A DNA stretch of 64,000 bases from JACPUW01 sp049115495 (GCA_049115495.1 JAGDZV010000001.1:124001-188000); one strand, 5' to 3'. Shown: positions 8,459 through 17,907, counted from the first letter of the stretch. The notes: generated from the letters alone by a model not told the origin. A program made the numbers and translations.

Positions 8459-9826
8459 TTAATAAGTTAAAGCGTTTATTATATCGTGTTTAGTAATAAT
8501 CTGATAATTTTTGTTTTCCATTTCAATCATAACCGCATCTCTATTTCCGTCAAGATGACTTACAACATCACTGTAAGGAGCATTCTCACTTAAAACTGGC
8601 AGCGCCTCTTCCATCACGTTTTCTACAGAAAGAAATTTTAGTTCAGGATTGTTTAATACTTCCCTAAAAAGCTTTTTCTCGGTTACGCTACCAATAAACT
8701 CTGAGTTTGACATAACTGGTATTTGAGAAAAGCTTGATGAAGAAATCAAATGCAAGGCTTTTTCTACTGTTGCTTCTTTGTCAATAGTAATAAGTTCAGA
8801 ATTGCCTTTCTTATTTAAAATATCATGAACATTTAGGTGGTTTTCGTCTAAAAACCCTCTTTCACGCATCCAATCGTCGTTGTAGGCTTTTCCTACATAC
8901 CTACTACCATGATCATGAAAAACCACAACAATCACATCTTCGGGTTTAAATTGGTCTTTCATTTGAAGAATTCCGGCAACTGCTGAGCCAGCGCTATTAC
9001 CAACTAACATGCCTTCTTCTTTCGCTAATCTTCTTTGATAAACCAACCCATCTTTATCTGTAACTTTTTCAAAATGATCAATTACATCAAAGTCTACGTT
9101 CTTTGGCAGAATATCTTCACCAATTCCTTCTGTTACATAAGGGTATATCTCGCTTTCGTCAAACTCACCCGTTTCATGATACTTCTTAAAAACCGAACCG
9201 TAGGTATCTATTCCTACAACTTGAATATTTGAATTTTGCTCCTTAAGATATTTACCTGTTCCTGAAATGGTACCTCCAGTACCTACCCCAACTACAAAAT
9301 GAGTAATCTTACCTTTTGTTTGTTCCCAAATCTCTGGTCCAGTTTGCTCATAATGAGCAGTTCTATTCGAAAGGTTATCGTACTGATTGAGATATACAGA
9401 ATTTGGAATTTGTTCGCTTAATTTTCTGGCAACCGAATAATATGATTTTGGATCATCAGGGCCCACATTTGTTGGACAAACAATTACATCAGCCCCCACT
9501 GCTTTAAGTAGGTCTACTTTCTCTTTACTCTGTTTATCATTAGTTGTAAAAATGCACTTGTAACCACGTACGGCAGCGGCTATAGCCAAACCCATGCCTG
9601 TATTTCCAGATGTCCCTTCAATTATGGTTCCCCCAGGTTTTAACTTTCCATCTGCTTCGGCATCTTCAATCATTTTGAGCGCCATTCTATCTTTTATAGA
9701 ATTCCCAGGGTTTGTAGTTTCTACTTTTGCTAAAACCAAACAAGGAAAATCATTGCCTAAAATCTTATTCAGTTTGATTAAAGGAGTATTGCCTATTGTG
9801 TCCAGTACGTTTTCGAAATATTGCAT
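8459..9826 (-). CDS. Cystathionine beta-synthase (PLP core plus C-terminal CBS pair)
   Basis: 455 residues from the ATG at 9824-9826; a longer frame to 9895 exists, but the family starts at MQYFENVLDTIGNTPLIKL. K45 (GNSIKDRMAL) is the PLP lysine and TSGNTGMGLA binds the substrate carboxylate. Residues about 335-455 form a CBS-domain pair, the regulatory module of eukaryote-type CBS. The enzyme condenses serine (or O-acetylserine/cysteine) with homocysteine; a cysteine synthase role is the alternative. Unlike human CBS there is no N-terminal heme domain. It heads a four-gene run with gapA, the BtuF-like gene and the DUF3108 gene. Confidence 0.88.
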   Translation of the reverse strand: MQYFENVLDTIGNTPLIKLNKILGNDFPCLVLAKVETTNPGNSIKDRMALKMIEDAEADGKLKPGGTIIEGTSGNTGMGLAIAAAVRGYKCIFTTNDKQSKEKVDLLKAVGADVIVCPTNVGPDDPKSYYSVARKLSEQIPNSVYLNQYDNLSNRTAHYEQTGPEIWEQTKGKITHFVVGVGTGGTISGTGKYLKEQNSNIQVVGIDTYGSVFKKYHETGEFDESEIYPYVTEGIGEDILPKNVDFDVIDHFEKVTDKDGLVYQRRLAKEEGMLVGNSAGSAVAGILQMKDQFKPEDVIVVVFHDHGSRYVGKAYNDDWMRERGFLDENHLNVHDILNKKGNSELITIDKEATVEKALHLISSSSFSQIPVMSNSEFIGSVTEKKLFREVLNNPELKFLSVENVMEEALPVLSENAPYSDVVSHLDGNRDAVMIEMENKNYQIITKHDIINALTY

Positions 9827-9892
9827 AAGTCTTGTTATGTTTTCAAAAGTAAAATAGACAGTACTTAATGACTCATTTTTATAAATGAATGG

Positions 9893-9900
9893 CAAAGATA
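9893..9900 (-). promoter_or_regulatory. Candidate -7 element (TATCTTTG) for the CBS-gapA run
   Basis: Exact TAnnTTTG on the minus strand, in the gap between the oxidase subunit gene and the CBS gene, with a leader of about 66 nt to the ATG at 9826. No clear -33 box is seen. Confidence 0.35.
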
Positions 9901-9904
9901 AGTA

Positions 9905-9931
9905 TACTTAGTGTTACCAGTACACTAAGTA
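9905..9931. other. 10-bp inverted repeat at the 3' end of the oxidase subunit III gene
   Basis: TACTTAGTGT at 9905-9914 is perfectly complementary to 9922-9931, with a 7-nt loop. The stem includes the stop codon of the oxidase gene. There is no T-run after it on the minus strand, so it is a weak terminator or an mRNA 3' processing hairpin at best. Confidence 0.35.
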
Positions 9932-10516
9932 GAAAAGAAGAAACTGTAACACCCAAATTATTTCAAGGTAAAGCCAATATAATGAGAGCGTTGCAAGCCT
10001 TGCTTTGGTATAAGGTTCGGTGGTAAACATTAAGCCCTTTACATCATCTTTTCTGGCCATCTTCACAGAAAAAATCATCCAGATTAAGAAAATCAGTCCA
10101 CCTAAAAGGTGAATGGCATGAATTCCAGACAATGCCAATACAAATGACACAAGATTTTTTGAACCAATATCATTTGTATAAGAAAGCATTCTAGCCCAAC
10201 CATCAATTTGAAAGGCAATGAAAACCATACTCAGTATCAATGCCAAAATCAGGTATCTATAAAGTGAAATTAATATTCCGTGTTCAAAATTTTCACGTGC
10301 CTTATAAAAAAACAAACCTGAAAAAAGAATGCTTATGGTACTGAGCACAAAGGCTTTAGGAAAAGGATAAACTGCCAATGAAAAAGCAGCATGCTTTACA
10401 TAAAAGATTGAAAACACGCTTATTGAAAGGAAAAGAATTCCACTGCCAACCATAAAAATGATAAGCATTACCCTAAGCGTATGTCTTCTATAAGATTTAA
10501 GTGCAGTATCGTTCAC
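9914..10516 (-). CDS. Heme-copper oxidase subunit III family protein
   Basis: 200 residues with five hydrophobic spans (about 17-40, 53-72, 84-104, 122-148 and 176-199), the size and topology of short bacterial cytochrome oxidase subunit III. The motif SGIHAIHLLGG in span four and the C-terminal YWLYLEIIWVLQFLLFY are typical of the family. It would support subunit I in the inner membrane. No subunit I or II gene is nearby, so it is either an orphan subunit or belongs to a remotely encoded oxidase. Translation appears to start at GTG (10514-10516). Confidence 0.8.
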   Translation of the reverse strand: MNDTALKSYRRHTLRVMLIIFMVGSGILFLSISVFSIFYVKHAAFSLAVYPFPKAFVLSTISILFSGLFFYKARENFEHGILISLYRYLILALILSMVFIAFQIDGWARMLSYTNDIGSKNLVSFVLALSGIHAIHLLGGLIFLIWMIFSVKMARKDDVKGLMFTTEPYTKARLATLSLYWLYLEIIWVLQFLLFYLVYW

Positions 10517-10553
10517 AAAACACTAAACGTATAGAACAGGATTTTGATTTGAA

Positions 10554-11405
10554 TTAATAAAATTCGAACACTAAATTAATTCCATATGCCATGATGGACG
10601 ATGTTTGGTCCGTATAGTCATTCACCAAACCTCTGTTAGAGTTCAACTGTAAATTAAAAAATGGGCCAATACGAGTAGCAAAACCATCAGTACTTGAAAA
10701 ACGCAAACCGAGTTTTGCATAGTAGAAAAGCATTGCTTCATTTCTTGGCTGGCTATTGTACATAATTGTCCAATCATTTAAGTCTTCGCTATTGCCTGGT
10801 TCTCCATTAATAAACTCATTATATCTACCATTAAAATATACTTCATTAAATAATGAAGGCGCAAATGTGATTCCGTTTTCGAAATAAAAGTAAGTAGTAG
10901 AGGCGTTTACAATACCAAATCCGTTGCAGCTTAGAATACTCTTCGCAATATTCCCGTAGTATGAAAACCCTAAGGAAATACCTATGTTTCCGAATTTTTG
11001 TTGCCAATCACCATCTACAATACCCGTGATAGTATCATTGGTAAATGAAGCATTCTCTGTAAAATAAGTATATCTTATATTTCTGTATGACAATCCAAAA
11101 TTGAAACCTAAGTTCTTTGAAGGGTTTATGTAAAAGTTTAGTTCAGGGGCCAAAAGCATGGTTCTCCCAAACTCTTGAATGTCACTTAAACCATGAGAAA
11201 TATTGGTTGGACCGCCAGCGAAACCCACACCTACCGCAAAAGAAGGCATCCCAGCAGATCTCATTTTTATCCATTGTTTATTGTATTTCTTTTTTGTAGC
11301 GCTCGCTTCAGAAAGTCCATTCATTTTGTTCACTTTCCTTTGCGCTATGGCGGTATTGTAATTTCCCAAAACAACCACCACTAAGACAGATAACCAGAGT
11401 CTCAT
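10554..11405 (-). CDS. Predicted outer-membrane beta-barrel protein
   Basis: 283 residues from the ATG at 11403-11405. It has a signal peptide (MRLWLSVLVVVVLGNYNTAIAQ), then a basic stretch, then alternating aromatic/hydrophobic strands such as LNFYINPSKNLGFNFGLSYR, and ends in a C-terminal aromatic strand (LVFEFY), the usual signature of outer-membrane barrels. I do not recognise a named family. It is 77 nt downstream of the SH3-repeat gene and has a candidate promoter of its own at 11421-11456. Confidence 0.65.
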   Translation of the reverse strand: MRLWLSVLVVVVLGNYNTAIAQRKVNKMNGLSEASATKKKYNKQWIKMRSAGMPSFAVGVGFAGGPTNISHGLSDIQEFGRTMLLAPELNFYINPSKNLGFNFGLSYRNIRYTYFTENASFTNDTITGIVDGDWQQKFGNIGISLGFSYYGNIAKSILSCNGFGIVNASTTYFYFENGITFAPSLFNEVYFNGRYNEFINGEPGNSEDLNDWTIMYNSQPRNEAMLFYYAKLGLRFSSTDGFATRIGPFFNLQLNSNRGLVNDYTDQTSSIMAYGINLVFEFY

Positions 11406-11420
11406 TTTATACCTTTTAAA

Positions 11421-11456
11421 CAAAGATATTCAAAATTGCTTCTTACAGTCTTCAAA
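11421..11456 (-). promoter_or_regulatory. Candidate Bacteroidota promoter for the outer-membrane protein gene
   Basis: On the minus strand TTTG (11456-11453) and TATCTTTG (11428-11421) are separated by 24 nt, one more than the reported 17-23 range. The -7 element ends 15 nt before the ATG at 11405. The rest of the 77-nt gap shows no other signal. Confidence 0.4.
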
Positions 11457-11482
11457 TAATAGGCAACTGCATATTAACGAGA

Positions 11483-12349
11483 CTATTTTGGTGCTTGATA
11501 TATCCAAATTTTCACACCATTTCCCTTTGAACAAGTATTTGGACCAACTTTATAATCTGTTGATCCATCTCTGCATATTGCGCCAACTTTCTTCGGATTT
11601 TTTGCCTTTCCAATGTCTTTCATCTTAACATTTGAACCGGAACCAGAACCTGCACTACCACCTCCTTTATCTTTTTCAAGATTGGAAGTATTTATATATC
11701 CAAAACCCCGGGGCAATTTAACTTTTGCCCAAGCACCACCAATTATACCCGTTACTTCTACACCTTCACCTCTAGAAAGACTTTGGAGAGTTTTCCCATT
11801 ATTTGACGGTTGATCGAGCATTTTACAATCAAATTTTACAGAGTAATACTCAACTTTAATTTCTTTGGTTTTTTTGGCTTTTTTAGGAGCACCTTCGGTA
11901 AGATGAGCCATATACACATATCCTATACCTGTACTGGTTCTTACTTTCCCCCACTCTCCTGCGTCTCCTATTACTTCAACAAGGCTGTTTTCCGATAACG
12001 TTTCTATTTTTCCTGAAGAAAAATTCTGCTTTTTGTATACCGCCGATTGGAAAACTGACACGTGATATTTTTTACTTGTAGCTGCTTTAACCTTTTTCTC
12101 AAATTTTCCTTCAGCAATTGAAATAATTTCAATGTAACCGATTTTTCCATCTACTTGAACCTTAGCCCATGCTCCAGACTCCATTAGTTTCAAATATTGC
12201 AGCTCATCTCCCCTTTTTAGTTGAGAATTTACTGTAGAACTTGAATTAGGAAGGCCATAAACTGTGGCTTTTGGTGCAGTAACATGATAGATGCTTTGAG
12301 CCACTAAGGCGTTTGGCACTATTAACAAAAGAAAAAGAAGGTGTTTCAT
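11483..12349 (-). CDS. Exported protein with three bacterial SH3 repeats
   Basis: 288 residues from the ATG at 12347-12349, which gives a clean signal peptide (MKHLLFLLLIVPNALVAQS); an upstream in-frame start would lack one. Three SH3b-like units follow, each containing a 'W(A/G)KV' core: GAWAKVQVDGKIGYIEI, GEWGKVRTSTGIGYVYM and GAWAKVKLPRGFGYINT. They are separated by Lys-rich linkers. A Gly/Ser linker leads to a C-terminal segment with two Cys (AICRDGS and NTCSKGNG). SH3b repeats often bind peptidoglycan peptides, so a cell-wall-binding periplasmic role is likely. It starts 22 nt after icmF ends. Confidence 0.78.
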   Translation of the reverse strand: MKHLLFLLLIVPNALVAQSIYHVTAPKATVYGLPNSSSTVNSQLKRGDELQYLKLMESGAWAKVQVDGKIGYIEIISIAEGKFEKKVKAATSKKYHVSVFQSAVYKKQNFSSGKIETLSENSLVEVIGDAGEWGKVRTSTGIGYVYMAHLTEGAPKKAKKTKEIKVEYYSVKFDCKMLDQPSNNGKTLQSLSRGEGVEVTGIIGGAWAKVKLPRGFGYINTSNLEKDKGGGSAGSGSGSNVKMKDIGKAKNPKKVGAICRDGSTDYKVGPNTCSKGNGVKIWIYQAPK

Positions 12350-12371
12350 ATTAGAAAGATAGCTTTTTGCG

Positions 12372-15300
12372 CTACATGTTCCTTCGGTATTGTCCACCAA
12401 CCTGAAAGAGTGATGCAGTTATTTGACCAAGGCTACAAAATTTTGTGGCTTCCATAAGGGTCTCAAATAAATTCTCACCATTAAGCGCCGTTTCTTGTAA
12501 TTCACCAAGTTTTTCTTCAACTTCTTTTGAATAAAACTCATGTTGTTCGTTTAGCATTTTTATTTGAAACTCCTTCTCTTCAGTTGTTGCTCTTATAACT
12601 TCTCCTGGGGTTACCGTTGGTGAACCTTTTGAACTTAAAAAAGTATTAACACCAATAATTGGCATTTCACCATTGTGTTTTAGAGTTTCATAATAAAGGC
12701 TTTCTTCTTGTATCTTACTTCTTTGATACATGGTTTCCATAGCACCCAAAACGCCACCTCGTTCTGTTATTCTATCAAATTCACCAAGTACAGCCTCTTC
12801 AACCAAATCGGTAAGTTCCTCAATAATAAACGAACCTTGTAAAGGATTTTCATTTTTGGCAAGCCCAAGCTCTCTGTTTATAATCAATTGAATTGCCATA
12901 GCCCTACGCACCGAGTCCTCAGTAGGTGTGGTAATGGCTTCATCATAAGCATTGGTATGCAACGAGTTACAATTGTCATAAATTGCATATAACGCCTGCA
13001 AAGTGGTTCTTATGTCATTAAAATCGATTTCTTGCGCATGCAATGACCTTCCTGATGTTTGAATATGATACTTAAGCATTTGAGCTCTAGGTCCGGCACC
13101 ATATTTCATTTTAAGCGCCTTTGACCAAATTCGACGTGCTACCCTTCCTATTACAGCGTATTCTGGATCAATTCCATTTGAAAAGAAAAATGAAAGATTT
13201 GGACCAAACTTATTAATATCCATTCCCCTGCTCAAATAATACTCCACATAGGTAAAACCATTGGCCAAGGTAAATGCGAGTTGAGTAATTGGGTTAGCAC
13301 CCGCTTCAGCAATATGGTATCCACTTATTGAAACAGAGTAGAAATTTCTTACGCCCTTTTCTATAAAGTATTCCTGCACATCACCCATTAGACGAAGCGC
13401 AAATTCAGTACTAAATATACAGGTGTTTTGTGCTTGATCTTCCTTGAGAATATCTGCCTGAACTGTTCCACGTACCTTGGTTAAGGTATCGGCTTTTATT
13501 CCATTGTAAACATCCGAATTAAGCACTTGATCTCCTGTTACTCCTAATAACATTAAGCCAAGGCCATCGTTACCTTCAGGCAAATCACCGTTATATTTAG
13601 GTTGTTCTTGCCCTTTAGCTTTAAAGATCTTGTCAAGTTTTTCTTCAACTTCTTGCTCTAGCCCATTCTCCTTTATGTAAAGCTCACATTGTTGGTCAAT
13701 GGCTGCATTCATAAAGAATCCAAGTAACATTGGTGCAGGCCCATTGATGGTCATGGAAACTGAAGTTTTTGGATCAGCCAAATTAAATCCAGAATACAGC
13801 TTTTTAGCATCATCAAGACAACAAACACTTACTCCGGAGTTTCCAATTTTTCCATAAATATCAGGTCTATAATCAGGGTCAGCACCATATAGTGTAACTG
13901 AATCAAAGGCTGTAGATAACCTTTTTGCTGGCATTCCTAAACTTACGTAATGAAAACGCTTATTTGTTCGTTCAGGCCCACCTTCACCGGCAAACATTCT
14001 TGTAGGATCTTCTCCTTCTCTTTTAAATGGAAATAATCCGGCGGTGTAAGGAAACTCACCAGGAACATTCTCTTGCAGCATCCACCTCAAAATATCTCCC
14101 CAACCGCTATATTTTGGTGTAGTCACCTTCGGAATCATAGTGTGGGAGAGTGATTCAGAATGTGTCTTAATTTTGAGTTCCCGGTCCCTTACTTTAAATT
14201 TATATACTTCTTGTTTGTATAATTCTCGTTTTGCCGACCATTCATCTAACATCTTTTTATTCCTAGGGTCAAGGTCCAACTCTTTCTGCGCATACAGTTC
14301 ATTAAGCCCCTTAATCAATCTATCTTTTTCTTCAATAGCACTTTTTTCAAGACTACCAATTGATTTACTTATACCGTAAAGTTCATCTGCAACTTTTACT
14401 TGTTCATCTACCCAATTATCATAAGACCTATTGTTTTCGGCAATTTCTGATAAGTAACGTGTTCTTTTTGGGGGAATAATAAAAATCTTCTCAGACATTT
14501 CTCTATCTGACTTGAAATTAGATGTAAGATCTGCTCCAGAACGTTCAACAATTACATCCATTAATTTGCTGTACAGGTTATTTGTTCCCGGATCGTTAAA
14601 TTGACTAGCTATTGTTCCAAAAACAGGTATTTCTTCATCAGGAGTTTCCCAAAGTTGGTGATTTCGCTTAAACTGCTTTTTCACATCTCTTATAGCATCT
14701 AACGCCCCACGTTTATCAAACTTATTTATTGAAATCACATCAGCGAAATCAAGCATATCGATCTTTTCAAGCTGAGTTGCTGCGCCGTACTCTGGAGTCA
14801 TTACATATAAACTCACATCAGAATGATCTACAATTTCAGTATCTGACTGCCCAATTCCAGAAGTTTCTAAAATTATCAAGTCGAACTTAGCCGCTTTTAA
14901 AATATTAATTGAGTGTTTTATATGCGCAGACAGTGCCAAATTAGCCTGCCTAGTAGCTAATGAGCGCATATAAACCCTTGAATTCTTAATTGAATTCATT
15001 CTAATTCTATCTCCTAATAATGCTCCTCCTGTTTTTCTTTTAGAAGGATCAACTGAAACAATTGCTATAGACTTATCCTCTAAATCTAATAGAAACCTTC
15101 TTACTAGCTCATCAACTAAAGAAGACTTACCGGCACCACCCGTACCTGTTATTCCTAAAATTGGTGTATCAATTTTGGAGGCCTTTATTTCAATATCATC
15201 AAAAGCTAGCTTGTTTCCTTCAAAGAAATTCTCAGCTCCTGATATTACTCTTCCAATTGATAATGAATCTTTAGTTTCAAGGCTTTTAAACTCACCATTC

Positions 15301-15752
15301 AAATTGGCGCCGGTAGGGAAATCGCAACGCTCCACCATATCATTGATCATTCCTTGTAGCCCCAATTCTCTACCATCATCTGGAGAATAAATTCTACAGA
15401 TTCCGTAATTCATTAGCTCTTTGATTTCTTCGGGTAAGATTACTCCACCTCCACCTCCAAAAATCTTAATATGACCAGCACCTTTTTCCTTAAGAAGGTC
15501 ATACATAAACTTAAAGTATTCAATGTGCCCACCCTGATATGATGTCATGGCTATAGCTTGCACATCTTCTTGAATAGCGCAATTAACTACTTCTTCAACG
15601 CTTCTATCATGTCCTAGATGAATTACCTCAACCCCAGTAGATTGAATAATTCTTCTCATTACGTTTATAGCCGCATCGTGGCCATCAAATAACGATGCTG
15701 CAGTAACTATTCTAATCTTATTCTTAGGGGTATATCTTTCAACAGTATTCAT
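12372..15752 (-). CDS. icmF: Fused isobutyryl-CoA mutase (IcmF)
   Basis: 1126 residues. Order of domains: B12-binding domain with the DxH motif D23-G24-H25 (FDGHDAAI) that places His on cobalt; MeaB/ArgK-like GTPase chaperone domain with P-loop GTGGAGKS at 203-210 and NKFD at 343-346; helical linker; TIM-barrel mutase from about 550 onward. F587 (PTRMFAGEG) and Q775 (KEDQAQNT) occupy the positions held by Tyr and Arg in methylmalonyl-CoA mutase, the diagnostic pair for isobutyryl/n-butyryl-CoA mutase. It interconverts isobutyryl-CoA and n-butyryl-CoA using adenosylcobalamin, with the fused GTPase gating cofactor. The start codon directly follows a strong terminator hairpin. Confidence 0.93.
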   Translation of the reverse strand: MNTVERYTPKNKIRIVTAASLFDGHDAAINVMRRIIQSTGVEVIHLGHDRSVEEVVNCAIQEDVQAIAMTSYQGGHIEYFKFMYDLLKEKGAGHIKIFGGGGGVILPEEIKELMNYGICRIYSPDDGRELGLQGMINDMVERCDFPTGANLNGEFKSLETKDSLSIGRVISGAENFFEGNKLAFDDIEIKASKIDTPILGITGTGGAGKSSLVDELVRRFLLDLEDKSIAIVSVDPSKRKTGGALLGDRIRMNSIKNSRVYMRSLATRQANLALSAHIKHSINILKAAKFDLIILETSGIGQSDTEIVDHSDVSLYVMTPEYGAATQLEKIDMLDFADVISINKFDKRGALDAIRDVKKQFKRNHQLWETPDEEIPVFGTIASQFNDPGTNNLYSKLMDVIVERSGADLTSNFKSDREMSEKIFIIPPKRTRYLSEIAENNRSYDNWVDEQVKVADELYGISKSIGSLEKSAIEEKDRLIKGLNELYAQKELDLDPRNKKMLDEWSAKRELYKQEVYKFKVRDRELKIKTHSESLSHTMIPKVTTPKYSGWGDILRWMLQENVPGEFPYTAGLFPFKREGEDPTRMFAGEGGPERTNKRFHYVSLGMPAKRLSTAFDSVTLYGADPDYRPDIYGKIGNSGVSVCCLDDAKKLYSGFNLADPKTSVSMTINGPAPMLLGFFMNAAIDQQCELYIKENGLEQEVEEKLDKIFKAKGQEQPKYNGDLPEGNDGLGLMLLGVTGDQVLNSDVYNGIKADTLTKVRGTVQADILKEDQAQNTCIFSTEFALRLMGDVQEYFIEKGVRNFYSVSISGYHIAEAGANPITQLAFTLANGFTYVEYYLSRGMDINKFGPNLSFFFSNGIDPEYAVIGRVARRIWSKALKMKYGAGPRAQMLKYHIQTSGRSLHAQEIDFNDIRTTLQALYAIYDNCNSLHTNAYDEAITTPTEDSVRRAMAIQLIINRELGLAKNENPLQGSFIIEELTDLVEEAVLGEFDRITERGGVLGAMETMYQRSKIQEESLYYETLKHNGEMPIIGVNTFLSSKGSPTVTPGEVIRATTEEKEFQIKMLNEQHEFYSKEVEEKLGELQETALNGENLFETLMEATKFCSLGQITASLFQVGGQYRRNM

Positions 15753-15800
15753 AAAAAAAGTAGCGTTTTTGGCTTTGCAAAAATAGCCAAAAACGCTACT
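15753..15800 (-). terminator. Strong intrinsic terminator between the OmpA-family gene and icmF
   Basis: A perfect 16-bp stem, arms at 15759-15774 and 15785-15800 (AGTAGCGTTTTTGGCT and its complement), with a 10-nt loop. On the minus strand the stem is followed by seven T. The T-run ends directly at the icmF ATG (15750-15752), so no conventional leader lies between terminator and start codon. Confidence 0.85.
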
Positions 15801-15833
15801 AATTATGTGTTACTGCCTAAGTTGAGTAAAACT

Positions 15834-17792
15834 CTACTTTGAAGGAATCTCTTTGTTATATCCGTAAATCCAAGCATCAGGAAAACGAGTACAACATCTT
15901 ACGGCTTTAAGTTTGGCCAATGCATCTTCATAAGATTCAGATGAGTCGGCATAAACGAAGTATTTTTCACTATTAAGATAAAGTACATCAGCACCATTAA
16001 AATCTTCTTTATCCTTCGCCAAAGTGGCAAGAGCAGCGGCGTATTTAGGGTGATATGAAGTACCAATCACAATATAATATCCAGCTGCAGGTTTTAAAGA
16101 TATACCTGCTCCAGTAATATCCGAATCAGTTATGTTCAAATCTTTCGGCTTACCATAGTCAATATCAATTGAATTTTCAGAAGCATCTTTCTGAGCTGCT
16201 GCATCAACATCAACACCTTGCTGACAATCACCACTACCTGGCTTGTAGTCGTAATCTAAAATCTTAACTGTAGTTCTTCTGTTTCTTTGATGCTCTTCTT
16301 CTGTGCAATCTTCACCTTTATCTTCACCTTCACAGTCGCAATTATTAACCAACTGAGACTCTCCGTAAGCTTTCGCAACTAATCTACATCTATCAATACC
16401 TTGGCATTCGATATAATTAACTGCTGCAAGAGCTCTTCTTTGAGACAAACCTAAATTATAGTTTTTACTATTTCTACAGTCAGTATGAGAACCCAATTCT
16501 ATTTTCAAGTTTGGATATTTTTTCAAAAGATTAGCAAGTTCATCCAAAGAATTTGACGCATCGTTTCTTATAAATGCCTCATCAAGGTCATAATAAATGT
16601 CTCTAAGTTCAAATTCCTCAATTTTCGTTAATGGATTGTTAGGGTCTTTTGATTTTCCAAGACTTCCAACACCATCTTTTGGATCTCTTTCTCTAACAAC
16701 ATCACGGTCTCTAATCACTTCTCTATCTCTAACAACAACTCTTTCCCTATCCATACAATCATCGCAAACTCCTTCGCTAATTTTAGTTATGAAAACAGGA
16801 TTGTTTTGTAAATCTCTTTGAATCGCAGCAAGAATTGAATCTCTAAGTTCTGGGTTCTCCATTAACGTGTTGTAAACTGCGTTATACATATCATCGTCAG
16901 AACTATTGTCCGTATCAATCTTGGTCAACTCTTCTTCATTAACAACATTAGGTCTTGTCCTAACTTTAAATACAGGTGAACCAGTACCATCATCAAACTC
17001 TTCAATTTCGACATAGGTATTAAAGAGTGATGTATCTTCTTCCATGAGTTCACGAGCCCAAGAAGTGTGCTCGTATGTTCTCCTGTTGTTAGCACCAAAC
17101 TTTATTCGTACTCCCATGTTGATTGAAGAATATTTATCCCACTCACGGTTTCCAATAATCAAAGGCCAAGAACCATCTATATAATCTTCGTTATAGAATG
17201 TGTAATTGTACCTAATGTCAAAATCAATGTATCTGTTGATGTAGAAATAAAAGCCAACTTGTAAGTTTTTATTCCATGTTTCAAAACTTGTTGTATCATG
17301 GCCATCAGCCGCCAAAGCCTGACGAACATACTCAGTTCCACCATAATTACTTAGTGGCGCATTGAAGGTACCAAAAGTTTGACCAACTCCCATATTTACA
17401 TAAGGGCTTACGAAGTTTCTTCTTTTATTGAAACTCAAGGCTCTACCCAAATTGATATGCCCCAAAAATTTATACTCAAATAAATTCGTATTGTACTCCC
17501 TCGGCTTCCAGTTAATATTCTTTGAGAACTCATTTGACCTTATATTGGCCCAAGTTAAACTTCCAATTAGTCCGAATCCATGCGTAAAATGGTATGAAAC
17601 TTCTGGTGCTACAGACCATCCAAAGTGCTCTCCAGGATCGTTAAAATATGAGTCGAATGCTGGCCTTACATCTGTATGACCAAACGTTGTACCAACGTTG
17701 CCTGCCAAAAACCAATTATTAAGGTTGGGCCTTAGCTGTGCGTTAGCAACGATTGATAGAATTATTAATGTACCTGTTAATGTTAACCTCAT
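15834..17792 (-). CDS. OmpA-family outer-membrane protein with a C-terminal SPOR-like domain
   Basis: 652 residues. Signal peptide (about 1-19, ending VANAQ), N-terminal beta-barrel (about 25-235), acidic linker, CxxC at 343-346 followed by an Arg/Asp-alternating stretch (347-370), OmpA C-terminal peptidoglycan-binding domain (about 395-515, with LGSHTDCRNS and LSQRRALAAVNYI), and a C-terminal SPOR-like domain (about 570-650, GYYIVIGTSYHPKYAA). The OmpA domain carries a Cys/Asp/Glu-rich insertion (NCDCEGEDKGEDC) before NRRTTVKI. It should tether outer membrane to peptidoglycan. It is transcribed alone and ends in a strong terminator. Confidence 0.85.
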   Translation of the reverse strand: MRLTLTGTLIILSIVANAQLRPNLNNWFLAGNVGTTFGHTDVRPAFDSYFNDPGEHFGWSVAPEVSYHFTHGFGLIGSLTWANIRSNEFSKNINWKPREYNTNLFEYKFLGHINLGRALSFNKRRNFVSPYVNMGVGQTFGTFNAPLSNYGGTEYVRQALAADGHDTTSFETWNKNLQVGFYFYINRYIDFDIRYNYTFYNEDYIDGSWPLIIGNREWDKYSSINMGVRIKFGANNRRTYEHTSWARELMEEDTSLFNTYVEIEEFDDGTGSPVFKVRTRPNVVNEEELTKIDTDNSSDDDMYNAVYNTLMENPELRDSILAAIQRDLQNNPVFITKISEGVCDDCMDRERVVVRDREVIRDRDVVRERDPKDGVGSLGKSKDPNNPLTKIEEFELRDIYYDLDEAFIRNDASNSLDELANLLKKYPNLKIELGSHTDCRNSKNYNLGLSQRRALAAVNYIECQGIDRCRLVAKAYGESQLVNNCDCEGEDKGEDCTEEEHQRNRRTTVKILDYDYKPGSGDCQQGVDVDAAAQKDASENSIDIDYGKPKDLNITDSDITGAGISLKPAAGYYIVIGTSYHPKYAAALATLAKDKEDFNGADVLYLNSEKYFVYADSSESYEDALAKLKAVRCCTRFPDAWIYGYNKEIPSK

Positions 17793-17907
17793 GCGTAATT
17801 ACTTCTAGCTGCCGCAGTAAGCAACAACTAGGCAAAGATTAAAGAAAAAGTAAAAATAAACCGCATTATAATGCCGAACCGAAAAAATAATGGTGTGAAC
17901 TGGATGA

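Noticed and set aside
15753..15833. Cobalamin riboswitch upstream of icmF
   Set aside because: Only 81 nt separate the OmpA-family stop from icmF, about 48 of them taken by the terminator; a cobalamin riboswitch is far longer and its B12-box is not seen.
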